Notes under the pieces: generated by a model
What the model saw: the letters and a program-made list of their open reading frames with translations, nothing else
Database searches by the model: none
What the model was told of the DNA's origin: nothing
Part shown: in pieces, positions 6,587 to 13,969 of the stretch
Layout of the letters: every line of letters starts with the position of its first letter
Position numbering within the stretch: position 1 is the first letter of the stretch
Translations under genes and position numbers: made by a program
Origin: Bilophila sp964538355
GTDB taxonomy: Bacteria; Desulfobacterota; Desulfovibrionia; Desulfovibrionales; Desulfovibrionaceae
DNA length: 24,617 nt
Direction of reading: 5' to 3'
NCBI GenBank assembly: GCA_964538355.1
Contig: CAZIFC010000034.1
Span: 1 to 24,617, forward strand

Positions 6587-7036
6587 ATGCCTGCATTGAA
6601 GAAGATCCTGTGCGCCCTGGACTTGTCGGATCAGAGCGAATCCGTAGCCGAATACGCCGTCATGCTCGCCAAGATGTCCGGTGCCAGCATCGTCGCAGTC
6701 TATGCCGCACCCACGTTGACGCAGTATACCGGCTTCCATGTGCCGCCGAACACCATCGACAACTTCGTCGGCGAGATCGTTTCCGGCGCGGAACGTTCGA
6801 TGACCGACTTCGTGTCCGAGCACTTCAACGGCGTGAATGCCCGCGGCGTTGTCGTGGTAGGCTATGCCGCCGAGGAAATCCTGGCTCTTGCGGAAAGTGA
6901 ACAGGCCGACATCATTGTCATGGGTACCCGCGGACGCAAGGGTATCGACCTTATCCTCTTCGGCTCCGTGGCCGAAAAGGTCGTGAAGAACGCGACCTGC
7001 CCGGTGCTGACCATTCGCCCTACCGAAGAAGACTAG
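6587..7036 (+). CDS. Universal stress protein (UspA family)
   Basis: A cytoplasmic single-domain Usp protein of 149 residues, normal for the family. It begins with KKILCALDLSDQSE, the first strand with the conserved aspartate. It ends with the nucleotide-binding signature MGTRGRKGIDLILFGSVAE (G-x2-G-x9-G-S) followed by CPVLTIRP, so ATP binding is likely. Such proteins bind ATP and help survival under stress; the specific role cannot be read here. The ATG at 6587 is supported by AGGGAG at 6574-6579; the earlier ATG at 6560 lacks such a site. It is a single-gene unit, divergent from the aromatic operon, with a bidirectional terminator behind it. Confidence 0.93.
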   Translation: MPALKKILCALDLSDQSESVAEYAVMLAKMSGASIVAVYAAPTLTQYTGFHVPPNTIDNFVGEIVSGAERSMTDFVSEHFNGVNARGVVVVGYAAEEILALAESEQADIIVMGTRGRKGIDLILFGSVAEKVVKNATCPVLTIRPTEED

Positions 7037-7065
7037 TTTTTCGGGGCACTGCTCCCCAAAACGCA

Positions 7066-7111
7066 AAAGACAGGAAAACCGGCCTCATGGGAGGAAGGTT
7101 TTCCTGTCTTT
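7066..7111. terminator. Bidirectional terminator between the stress protein gene and the TPR gene
   Basis: AAAGACAGGAAAACC (7066-7080) pairs perfectly with GGTTTTCCTGTCTTT (7097-7111). T-rich tails follow on both strands (TTTGCCTTTT rightward, TTTTGCGTTTT leftward). It separates two convergent genes. Confidence 0.85.
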
Positions 7112-7157
7112 GCCTTTTCATCCGGGGGGAAGGGCCTGCCCCGAGGGGTTCCCGGGG

Positions 7158-9551
7158 CTACAGCTCTCCGGCTTTCAACAGGGCCTCGCGGGCTTCGGCA
7201 ATACGCCCCTGCTCCTCCAGCGAGCGAGCAAGCACCAGCCACCCCTGTTTGTGACCGGAACGTAACGCAACGCTCTGCCGGGCAAGCGATTCGGCCAGCT
7301 CGGGATCTTCCCCGCCATCGAGATACAGCGTCGCCATAAGGCTCAATGCCGCGACATCACGAGGATTTCTCAACAGGGCCTGATGCAGGTGCTCGCGGGC
7401 CTTGTCCGATTTTCCGAGCTTCAGGGCAAGCCGAGCCAAGTGCCGGTGCGGCAACGGGCTTTCCGCATCCAGCGCGGCGGCAGACTCGAAGCGGGTACGG
7501 GCTTCATCCAGCCTGTCCTCGGCCTCGTCAAGCTGCCCAAGCCGGATGAGGGCGTACATGTGGCCCGGATCGAGCCTCAAGCAGGTACGGAAGTACTCCG
7601 CCGCCGCCTCATTGTCGTGCAGGCTCTGGCAGACCGCGCCAAGATTGTAGGCCAGTGCGGAATCTTCCGGCGTGCGCTGGATCGCCTCCTCGAAAAAACG
7701 CCGCGCCTCGGCGTGCCTCCCCAGCGAAGCCATGCAGACCCCGAGGGAATTCCACGCCAGCACGTTGTTTTCATCCGCCAGCAGCGCGACCTTGTATTCT
7801 TCGATGGCCCCGAACACATCCCCCCGGCAGTGCCGCTTGTCAGCACTGATGTTCAGGGCGAGGGAGCCAAAGACTCCGATGTGCGGAGGCGGGAGCAGCA
7901 GGGCGTATTCGAGGGCCTTGCGTACCGCCTCAATCATGTCAGAAGGCCGGAAGCCGAGAAAGGGCCAGCAGGCCAGCCCGACCGAAACGCGCACCCCAAG
8001 CCGGGGCACGGTATCGGTGCAGAAGGTTTCATACAGGGAGTGCAGCGTTCCCTCTTCCAGATCAGGGTGGAAAAAGATCAGGCTGTTCAGCCCGAAACGC
8101 CCGCCGAAGACCTTTTTGCCGCAGCGCGTGCGGACACCGTCGGCCACCTGCGCCATAAGGTGCTCCGGTTCCGTCAGCGGCTGGATGGTTCCCGCCGCAC
8201 GTTGTTCCCGGTGCGTAACATCAACATGCAGCAGGGCCAGCGAGAACCGCTCGCATTCGCTGCACGAACGGGCCATCCGGGCCAGAAAATCCCCATGCCG
8301 CAAAAGCCCCGTCAGCGGATCGGGACGGTGGAACACCCCGTCGTCCTCTTCCGCCTGCTGCACGCTCAGCCGCTGTTCCTCATGCAGCAGGGTCAGGGCA
8401 TCATCCGGCTCGATGGCCCATGCGGGATCGCCAAGGTGGAGGATTTCCGCAACGGACTCCGATTCCCTGACTTCCAGCAAAACGATTTCACCCTTGTAGA
8501 GCGGCTGGAGGGATTCGTCCCCCGATCCGCCCTTTACCGCATAATTCACCGACCAGACGGAAAAATGCTGCCCTTCCCGCGCCCCGACGTGGCGGCCCAG
8601 CGTGGTCAGCACCCGCGACAGGGGCATCACCTGACGGATGAGTCCGCCCTCGATGAGCAGCCGCCCGTAGCCCATGACCCGGCCCGACTGGATGCCGCCG
8701 GGAGCACGGGAGCGGGCCACTTCCGCCGCCAGCTCCGCCTTGCGCAGGAGCACCCGGCCCTGTTCTTCGGCCTCTCTCTGGCGGCTCCCGTCCATGTCCT
8801 GCGGATACAGCGCGTAGCCGGCATGGGGCTGCACGCCGAGCTGACGCCCGGTGAGCGGATCTGGCAGGCGCACCTGCTCCATCACCCGCAGAATGGACGC
8901 CGCAAGAGCCTCGCACTGCGGGCGCGTGGCCTCGGGCAGGAAAACGGCAAAGGCCCGGTCCCCAATGCGCGCGCCAAGGGCCTGTTCCGGAAGCTGGCCG
9001 GAAAAGGCTTCCACAAGCTTGCCCACCAGCTGATCCGCAAAGCCGTAGCTGATGCTTCGGGCCAGTTCCCGCACGCCGTCAAACCGGATGACGAGCAGGC
9101 CGATCGTGCCTCCAGTCCGGCTGGCATCGCCGTTTTCACCGCCGAATTCACGGGCAAAGGAGGCCCGTATCGCCTCGGTTTCCTCCGCGAGCCGCTCAAG
9201 CAGCACCTCGCGGGTGGACAGCCCGGAGCGGGGATCAAGACGCCCTTTCTTGTACAGTTCGAGATTGTCGAGGCACAGCCCGACGATGCCGGGCAGAGAC
9301 GGCAGCAGGGCCTCCACACGCGCGGTATCCCTTGTGCGGGCCATAAAGACGCCGAGCAGCTCGCCCTGCCGGATCAAGGGCAAAAGGAGCTTCCCTTCCT
9401 CCGGCAGCCATTGCGGTTCCGCAGAGCGCAGCTGCCGGGGAAAGTAGACGGCGTGGGCATCAAAGGAAAGGACGCGGTGCAGGCAGTCCCGCAGCCGCTG
9501 TTCCAGCCCCAGCAGATCCCGACGGACAAGATGCGTCGCCAGTTCAGCCAT
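7158..9551 (-). CDS. GAF-like / tandem degenerate GGDEF / TPR protein
   Basis: A 797-residue soluble protein without visible membrane segments. Residues 1-100 look like a GAF-type sensor domain. Residues 105-285 have the fold pattern of a GGDEF domain (DPRSGLSTREVLLERL at the start), but the signature is RIGDRAFAV (195-203). A second GGDEF-like domain starts DPLTGLLRHGDFLARM (411) and has FGGRFGLNSL (482-491) at the active site. Both lack the residues needed for diguanylate cyclase activity, so a binding or scaffolding role is more likely than c-di-GMP synthesis. Residues 575-797 hold about six TPR units (for example WNSLGVCMASLGRHAEARRFFEEAI), suited to protein-protein contacts. It starts 6 bases after the hisF stop with AGGA in front, so it is probably co-transcribed with hisHF, though no link to histidine synthesis is evident. 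Confidence 0.85.
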   Translation of the reverse strand: MAELATHLVRRDLLGLEQRLRDCLHRVLSFDAHAVYFPRQLRSAEPQWLPEEGKLLLPLIRQGELLGVFMARTRDTARVEALLPSLPGIVGLCLDNLELYKKGRLDPRSGLSTREVLLERLAEETEAIRASFAREFGGENGDASRTGGTIGLLVIRFDGVRELARSISYGFADQLVGKLVEAFSGQLPEQALGARIGDRAFAVFLPEATRPQCEALAASILRVMEQVRLPDPLTGRQLGVQPHAGYALYPQDMDGSRQREAEEQGRVLLRKAELAAEVARSRAPGGIQSGRVMGYGRLLIEGGLIRQVMPLSRVLTTLGRHVGAREGQHFSVWSVNYAVKGGSGDESLQPLYKGEIVLLEVRESESVAEILHLGDPAWAIEPDDALTLLHEEQRLSVQQAEEDDGVFHRPDPLTGLLRHGDFLARMARSCSECERFSLALLHVDVTHREQRAAGTIQPLTEPEHLMAQVADGVRTRCGKKVFGGRFGLNSLIFFHPDLEEGTLHSLYETFCTDTVPRLGVRVSVGLACWPFLGFRPSDMIEAVRKALEYALLLPPPHIGVFGSLALNISADKRHCRGDVFGAIEEYKVALLADENNVLAWNSLGVCMASLGRHAEARRFFEEAIQRTPEDSALAYNLGAVCQSLHDNEAAAEYFRTCLRLDPGHMYALIRLGQLDEAEDRLDEARTRFESAAALDAESPLPHRHLARLALKLGKSDKAREHLHQALLRNPRDVAALSLMATLYLDGGEDPELAESLARQSVALRSGHKQGWLVLARSLEEQGRIAEAREALLKAGEL

Positions 9552-9557
9552 CGTTTC

Positions 9558-10337
9558 CTACCACGTCAGGCGAACGGGGACGCCCTGCTCCGCCATGCTG
9601 CGCTTGAGCTGTTCGACGGTATATTCCCCGTAGTGCACGATGGAGGCGATGAGCGCGGCGGAGGCCCGCCCCGTGGTCACTGCGTCTATCATATGCTGGG
9701 GGCTGCCCGCGCCGCCGGAGGCGATGACCGGGATACGCACGGCATCGCAGATCATCCGGGTCAGCTTCAGCTCGTAGCCGTCCTTGGTCCCGTCGGCATC
9801 GATGGAATTGACGCACAGCTCACCCGCGCCCAGAGCTTCGCAACGCCTGGCCCACTCAACGGCATCAAGCCCCATGGCCTTGCGCCCGCCGTGAATGACA
9901 ATCTCGTATCCCGAGGGGATTTCGGGCGTAACCGGAACCTGCCTGACGTCCATCCCGACCACGATGGCCTGTGCGCCAAAGGCATCCGCACCCTGCGAAA
10001 TGATTTCGGGGTGCTTCACCGCCGCGGAGTTCACGGAAATCTTCTCCGCTCCGGCAAGCAGCACCGCCCGCATGTCCTGCACGGTGGAAATGCCGCCGCC
10101 GACGGAGAATGGAATGAAAATCTCCGAGGCCACCCGCTCCACCACGTCGAGGAAAATGCCCCGATCCTCTGCCGAGGCCGTGATGTCGTAAAAGACGATT
10201 TCATCGGCTCCGGCTTCGTAATACTGCCGCGCCGTCTCCACGGGATCGCCAATATCTTCATTGCCCTTGAACTTCACGCCCTTGGTCAGGCGGCCGTTGC
10301 GCACATCAAGGCAGGGGATCACCCGTTTCGTCAGCAT
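9558..10337 (-). CDS. hisF: Imidazole glycerol phosphate synthase cyclase subunit HisF
   Basis: Cyclase subunit of the HisFH complex: it uses ammonia from HisH to turn PRFAR into imidazole glycerol phosphate and AICAR, in histidine synthesis. The 259-residue barrel starts MLTKRVIPCLDVRNGR. It keeps the two catalytic aspartates at Asp11 and Asp130 (GMD), plus phosphate-binding SVGGGI and VIASGGAGSP. Length is typical. The ATG at 10337 has GGAGG 6 bases upstream and overlaps the end of hisH by 7 bases (ATGCTGA), a coupled arrangement for the two subunits. No other his gene is seen in the window. Confidence 0.97.
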   Translation of the reverse strand: MLTKRVIPCLDVRNGRLTKGVKFKGNEDIGDPVETARQYYEAGADEIVFYDITASAEDRGIFLDVVERVASEIFIPFSVGGGISTVQDMRAVLLAGAEKISVNSAAVKHPEIISQGADAFGAQAIVVGMDVRQVPVTPEIPSGYEIVIHGGRKAMGLDAVEWARRCEALGAGELCVNSIDADGTKDGYELKLTRMICDAVRIPVIASGGAGSPQHMIDAVTTGRASAALIASIVHYGEYTVEQLKRSMAEQGVPVRLTW

Positions 10338-10978
10338 ACCCGGCCTCCTGCGCGGCGCGCCATGCACCATTCGTAAAAATTGGAAAGGATCTTCAGGCCC
10401 GGCCTGCCGCTCTTTTCGGGATGGAACTGGATGGCCCACAGCCCGTCCTGCCCGTACACGGCGCAGAATTCCGTGCCGTAGGTGCCGGTGGCGATAACCT
10501 TTTCCGGGGCGGTTTCCACATAATAGCTGTGCACGAAATAAAAGGCCGCATCAGCCGGGACATCCTTGAGGATGGGGCTTTCCTGCTTGCGGGAAATCGT
10601 GTTCCATCCCATGTGCGGAATCCGTATGGGCGCACCGTCCTCCTCAAGCCGCTCGTCAAAACGCACACAACGCCCTTCGACAAGGCCAAGGGTGGGGGTA
10701 TCGTTCTCGTCGCTGTGCCCCACCATGATCTGGCAGCCGAGACAAATGCCGAGCAGCGGCCTGCCCGACGAAACCACATTGCGGAGCACCGCGTCGAGTC
10801 CGGAATCCTTGAGGTGGCGCATGGCCTGTCCAGCCGCGCCCACCCCGGGGAAAATCACCCCGGCCGCGCTGTCCACGACGGCGGGATCGGCGGTGATGGT
10901 GCAGGGAATGCCCAGATGATCGAGCGCGCGGCGCACACTGGTCTGGTTCCCCGCCTTGTAATCGAGTATGGCAAGCAT
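10331..10978 (-). CDS. hisH: Imidazole glycerol phosphate synthase glutaminase subunit HisH
   Basis: Class I glutamine amidotransferase that releases ammonia for HisF. In its 215 residues the catalytic triad is Cys79 (LLGICLGCQ), His186 and Glu188 (QFHPEKSG); the oxyanion region PGVGAAGQAM is also present. A Cys follows the usual LGICLG where many homologues have Met, which should be harmless. The start at 10978 (MLAILDYKAGNQTSV) is the family start and has GGGAAG in front; upstream in-frame codons show no similarity. It is the first gene of a unit with hisF and the TPR protein. Confidence 0.96.
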   Translation of the reverse strand: MLAILDYKAGNQTSVRRALDHLGIPCTITADPAVVDSAAGVIFPGVGAAGQAMRHLKDSGLDAVLRNVVSSGRPLLGICLGCQIMVGHSDENDTPTLGLVEGRCVRFDERLEEDGAPIRIPHMGWNTISRKQESPILKDVPADAAFYFVHSYYVETAPEKVIATGTYGTEFCAVYGQDGLWAIQFHPEKSGRPGLKILSNFYEWCMARRAGGRVC

Positions 10979-11067
10979 AGTTCTTCCCGGTAAGCCGTTG
11001 TCCGCCGCCTCCGCCGGAACCGTCCCGGCGTCAAGAAGCGGAAAGTGTCCCCAAAAGGGCCGAAAAG

Positions 11068-11097
11068 ACGATACTATCCGGCTCCGCACAAGGTCAA
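11068..11097 (-). promoter_or_regulatory. Candidate promoter for hisH-hisF-TPR gene
   Basis: On the minus strand TTGACC (11097-11092) and TATCGT (11073-11068) are 18 bases apart, giving a leader of about 85 bases before hisH. No histidine-rich leader frame is seen. Confidence 0.45.
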
Positions 11098-11165
11098 GCC
11101 CGTGCTCTGCCCGCCAACGGGAAAACGCAGGCAACCCGCGAGAAACGCTCCCGAATCCGGCGGAC

Positions 11166-11194
11166 TTGACAGAAGCCCCTCTCTGCGGTGAAAT
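11166..11194 (+). promoter_or_regulatory. Candidate promoter for rlpA
   Basis: TTGACA (11166-11171) and TGAAAT (11189-11194) are 17 bases apart, 99 bases before the rlpA start. The 315-base divergent region 10979-11293 holds this and the hisH promoter candidate, with no gene. Confidence 0.5.
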
Positions 11195-11293
11195 GCGCCT
11201 ATCATCAGAACCCATCACGAGGTAAAACCAGGCCCTCCCCTTCTCCCATTGTGAGCGGAGACTTCCGACAGGGCCGCAAGCGCAAGGATACGC

Positions 11294-12022
11294 ATGCTAA
11301 AACGAGCCATCACCCTGCTGCTCTTGGCTCTTCCCCTCTACCTGGCCGCCGTCCCCCAGGCGGAAGGCCGATCTCCAGGCCCGATGTTCGAGGTCTACTC
11401 CGGGAAGGCCACCTTCTACAGCGACTCGTTCCACGGCAAAAAAACAGCCAACGGGGAACGTTACAACAAAAACGAACTGACCGCGGCGCACCGCTTCCTC
11501 CCGCTGGGAACCGTCGTCCGCGTCACCAACCTCTCCAACGGGCGCAACCTTCTGGTCCGCATCAACGACCGAGGCCCCGGACACAAAAAGCTCATCCTCG
11601 ACGTTTCACGAGCCGCCGCCAGCAAGCTCAACATGATCAACCGCGGTGTCGCTCCCGTGCAGGTTGAAGTCCTTACCGACAGACGCGGCGTCCCCACCCA
11701 GAGCGGCAATGCCTTTTACCTGCGGCTCGACAACGCCCGCTCGCTCAAAGACGCCCAAAACAAACTCCGGGCCTTCTCCGCCGCCAAGTCCACCGGAGCC
11801 GCTTCCCGCAACCGGGGCAGCGAACTCAAAATCTTCTCGGAAATACTTCCCAACGGACGGCTGCAGTATTTCATAGGCAAAGGCCCCTTCCCCCGCTACC
11901 GGGACGCGCAGCAGACCTTGCGGCGCGTGAAGGCTCGCCACGCCGGGGCAAGCGTTGCCCTCATCCCCCGAACCGTCGCGGAAAACACGACCACCCGAGC
12001 TGTCGCAGAAAATACTCGTTAG
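11294..12022 (+). CDS. rlpA: RlpA-family septal ring lytic transglycosylase-like protein
   Basis: An exported protein acting on peptidoglycan; RlpA proteins cleave denuded glycan strands at the septum. It has 242 residues. Residues 1-25 are a signal peptide (MLKRAITLLLLALPLYLAAV) without a lipobox cysteine, so it is probably soluble in the periplasm rather than a lipoprotein as in enteric bacteria. Residues 35-128 are the double-psi beta-barrel: GKATFYSDSFHGKKTANGE, with His66 (AAHRFLPLGT) and Asp92 (RINDRGPG) in the expected active-site motifs. Residues 138-226 resemble a SPOR domain (FYLRLDNARSLKDAQNKL, then FIGKGPFPRYRDAQQTL), which would bind denuded septal glycan. The start has AAGGA 5 bases upstream. 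The last residues repeat VAENT. Single gene, divergent from hisH. Confidence 0.9.
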   Translation: MLKRAITLLLLALPLYLAAVPQAEGRSPGPMFEVYSGKATFYSDSFHGKKTANGERYNKNELTAAHRFLPLGTVVRVTNLSNGRNLLVRINDRGPGHKKLILDVSRAAASKLNMINRGVAPVQVEVLTDRRGVPTQSGNAFYLRLDNARSLKDAQNKLRAFSAAKSTGAASRNRGSELKIFSEILPNGRLQYFIGKGPFPRYRDAQQTLRRVKARHAGASVALIPRTVAENTTTRAVAENTR

Positions 12023-12244
12023 CATATATCCCGGCAGGTTAAGCCACAAAAAGCCCCTGTCTTCGGCATGGGTTCCCTTTTCCTGTACGCCGTGACTTTC
12101 GGGACAAACCCGGCATCCGCCCTTCCTGCACGCAGACGGATTCTGCCCTTGTTTTGCGCCGTTCTTCTTGCAACCCGTTGTTAAAAAATGGGTTATGTAT
12201 TTGCAAGGACAGATATTGTTCTAAAAATCACTATCTCTTTTTTC

Positions 12245-12260
12245 TTGATTGCCCAATCAA
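12245..12260. promoter_or_regulatory. FNR/CRP-like palindrome TTGATT-N4-AATCAA
   Basis: TTGATTGCCCAATCAA is a perfect inverted repeat with 6-base arms. It resembles binding sites of the CRP/FNR superfamily but has one more base per half than the classical FNR box (TTGAT-N4-ATCAA). It lies about 224 bases upstream of the proposed dsrA -35. Operator role is inference. Confidence 0.4.
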
Positions 12261-12483
12261 TTTCCCCAATAATGGACAACTTATTGTTCTTTATTGATAT
12301 TTAAATAAATACCCCCGTGAAATTCCGGTTTTCAGGCTCGTGGAACCCCCCTTTTTGAGTGGTGCAGAAATTCACTCCATCCCCTGTGAAGCCCTCATTC
12401 ATCGCCATTTGTGCGATTTTACTCACCCGCAAAAACAAATGTGCATAAAATCCTTTGATGACACCGTGTTTTTCTGCGCTTCC

Positions 12484-12513
12484 TTGACACAATCAAGAGC
12501 TGCATGGTATTTT
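12484..12513 (+). promoter_or_regulatory. Candidate dsrA promoter
   Basis: A perfect -35 TTGACA (12484-12489) and -10 TATTTT (12508-12513) are 18 bases apart. Transcription would begin near 12520, giving a leader of about 115 bases. Confidence 0.55.
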
Positions 12514-12577
12514 TCACAAGAAGTAAGATAACTGAGATCAGCCCGGGCTCACGCCGGAGGCTGTCTTAGAATATCCC

Positions 12578-12604
12578 GCGGCTTTTAGCCGCACCACAAT
12601 GCGG
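12578..12604 (+). promoter_or_regulatory. Competing small hairpins in the dsrA leader
   Basis: GCGGC-TTTTA-GCCGC (12578-12592) shares its right arm with CCGCA (12589-12593) / TGCGG (12600-12604). Only one can form at a time. They end 18 bases before the Shine-Dalgarno GGAGG (12623-12627) and might affect stability or translation of the mRNA. Confidence 0.35.
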
Positions 12605-12634
12605 TTACCAACCAAACCAAGTGGAGGTAAGGCA

Positions 12635-13951
12635 ATGGCAATCAAACATCCAACTCCCTTGTTGGATCAACTCGAAACTGGTCCCTGGCCCAGCTTCGTG
12701 TCCGACATCAAGCAGGAAGCTGAATACAGAGCGGCCAACCCCAACAACGTGGAATTCCAGATTCCCGCTGACGCTCCCGACGACCTGCTCGGCGTTCTCG
12801 AACTTTCCTACGAAGAAAAGGAAACGCACTGGAAGCACGGCGGCATCGTGGGCGTGTTCGGTTACGGCGGCGGCGTTATCGGCCGTTACTGCGACCAGCC
12901 CGACATGTTCCCCGGCGTGGCCCACTTCCACACCGTTCGTGTGGCCCAGCCCTCCGGTAAGTTCTACTCCACCGAATTCCTGCGCGGCCTCTGCGACATT
13001 TGGGAACTGCGCGGTTCCGGTCTGACCAACATGCACGGCTCCACCGGCGACATCGTGCTTATCGGTACCCAGACCCCCCAGCTGGAAGAAATCTTCTACG
13101 ACATCACCCACAAGATGAATGTCGACCTCGGCGGTTCCGGTTCCAACCTCCGTACTCCCGCCGCCTGCATGGGCCAGAGCCGTTGCGAATATGCCTGTTA
13201 CAACACGCAGGACATGTGCTACCAGCTCACCATGGACTACCAGGACGAACTGCACCGTCCCGCCTTCCCCTACAAGTTCAAGTTCAAGTTCGACGGTTGC
13301 CCCAACGGCTGCGTTGCCGCCATGGCCCGTTCCGACTTTGCCGTTGTGGGTACCTGGAAGGACGACATCAAGATCGACCAGGAAGCTGTGAAGGGCTACG
13401 TTGGCGGCGAATTCGCTCCCAACGCCGGCGCTCACTCCGGTCGTGACTGGGGCAAGTTCGACATCGAAGCCGAAGTCATCAACCTGTGCCCCTCCAAGTG
13501 CATGAAGTGGGACGGCAGCAAGCTGTTCATCAACAACCACGAATGCGTGCGTTGCATGCACTGTATCAACACCATGCCCCGCGCTCTGCACATCGGTGAC
13601 GAACGCGGCGCCTCCATCCTCTGCGGCGCCAAGGCCCCGGTTGTTGACGGCGCGCAGATGGGCTCCCTCCTGGTTCCCTTCATCGCTACCGAAGCTCCTT
13701 ACACTGAAGTTAAGGAAGTTATCGAAAAGATTTGGGACTGGTGGATGGAAGAAGGCAAGAACCGCGAACGTCTCGGCGAAACCATGAAGCGTCTGTCTTT
13801 CCAGAAGCTGCTTGAAGTCACCGAAATCCCCGCTCTTGCTCAGCACGTCAAGGAACCGCGTTCCAACCCGTACATCTTCTTCAAGGAAGAAGAAGTGCCC
13901 GGCGGCTGGAACCGTGACCTGGCAGCTTACCGCTCCAGACATCAACGCTAA
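12635..13951 (+). CDS. dsrA: Dissimilatory sulfite reductase alpha subunit
   Basis: Alpha subunit of the cytoplasmic alpha2beta2 enzyme that reduces sulfite, the terminal step of sulfite respiration. In 438 residues the siroheme/[4Fe-4S] cysteines are Cys178, Cys184, Cys222 and Cys226 (DGCPNGC). The inserted ferredoxin domain has Cys285 and Cys289 (CPSKC) plus Cys304, Cys307 and Cys310 (CVRCMHC). Length matches DsrA of Desulfovibrio. The ATG at 12635 has GGAGG 7 bases upstream; the in-frame ATG at 12599 does not. Codon choice is biased (many GTT, CGT, GAA, AAG), as expected for an abundant protein. dsrBD follows after 18 bases. Confidence 0.98.
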   Translation: MAIKHPTPLLDQLETGPWPSFVSDIKQEAEYRAANPNNVEFQIPADAPDDLLGVLELSYEEKETHWKHGGIVGVFGYGGGVIGRYCDQPDMFPGVAHFHTVRVAQPSGKFYSTEFLRGLCDIWELRGSGLTNMHGSTGDIVLIGTQTPQLEEIFYDITHKMNVDLGGSGSNLRTPAACMGQSRCEYACYNTQDMCYQLTMDYQDELHRPAFPYKFKFKFDGCPNGCVAAMARSDFAVVGTWKDDIKIDQEAVKGYVGGEFAPNAGAHSGRDWGKFDIEAEVINLCPSKCMKWDGSKLFINNHECVRCMHCINTMPRALHIGDERGASILCGAKAPVVDGAQMGSLLVPFIATEAPYTEVKEVIEKIWDWWMEEGKNRERLGETMKRLSFQKLLEVTEIPALAQHVKEPRSNPYIFFKEEEVPGGWNRDLAAYRSRHQR

Positions 13952-13969
13952 AGAGAAGGGAGAATTACC

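Larger units (their letters stand above)
12023..12634. other. 612-base control region upstream of dsrA
   Basis: No convincing gene is seen. The right two-thirds is much richer in A+T than the rest of the window. It holds a palindrome at 12245-12260, a 9-base direct repeat TATTGTTCT (12214-12222 and 12282-12290), a TTTATT/AATAAA inverted repeat (12290-12309), a promoter candidate and small hairpins near the dsrA start. Short open frames on both strands lack ribosome sites and look random. Confidence 0.6.

Noticed and set aside
7040..7057. TTCGGGGCACTGCTCCCC after the stress protein stop, similar to 16330-16349
   Set aside because: Two short imperfect stems with similar sequence; too short and too GC-biased to claim a second repeat family.
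7383..10376. A 997-codon plus-strand frame opposite hisF and the TPR protein
   Set aside because: It crosses two genes with clear families on the minus strand and shows no family features; a GC-rich shadow.
12023..12180. Possible terminator behind rlpA
   Set aside because: The best stem (CCCCTGTC with GGCATGGG around 12055) has mismatches and no T run; not called.
12301..12531. Short open frames on both strands in the dsrA upstream region
   Set aside because: About 63 codons each, without a ribosome site, and overlapping each other and the promoter candidate.
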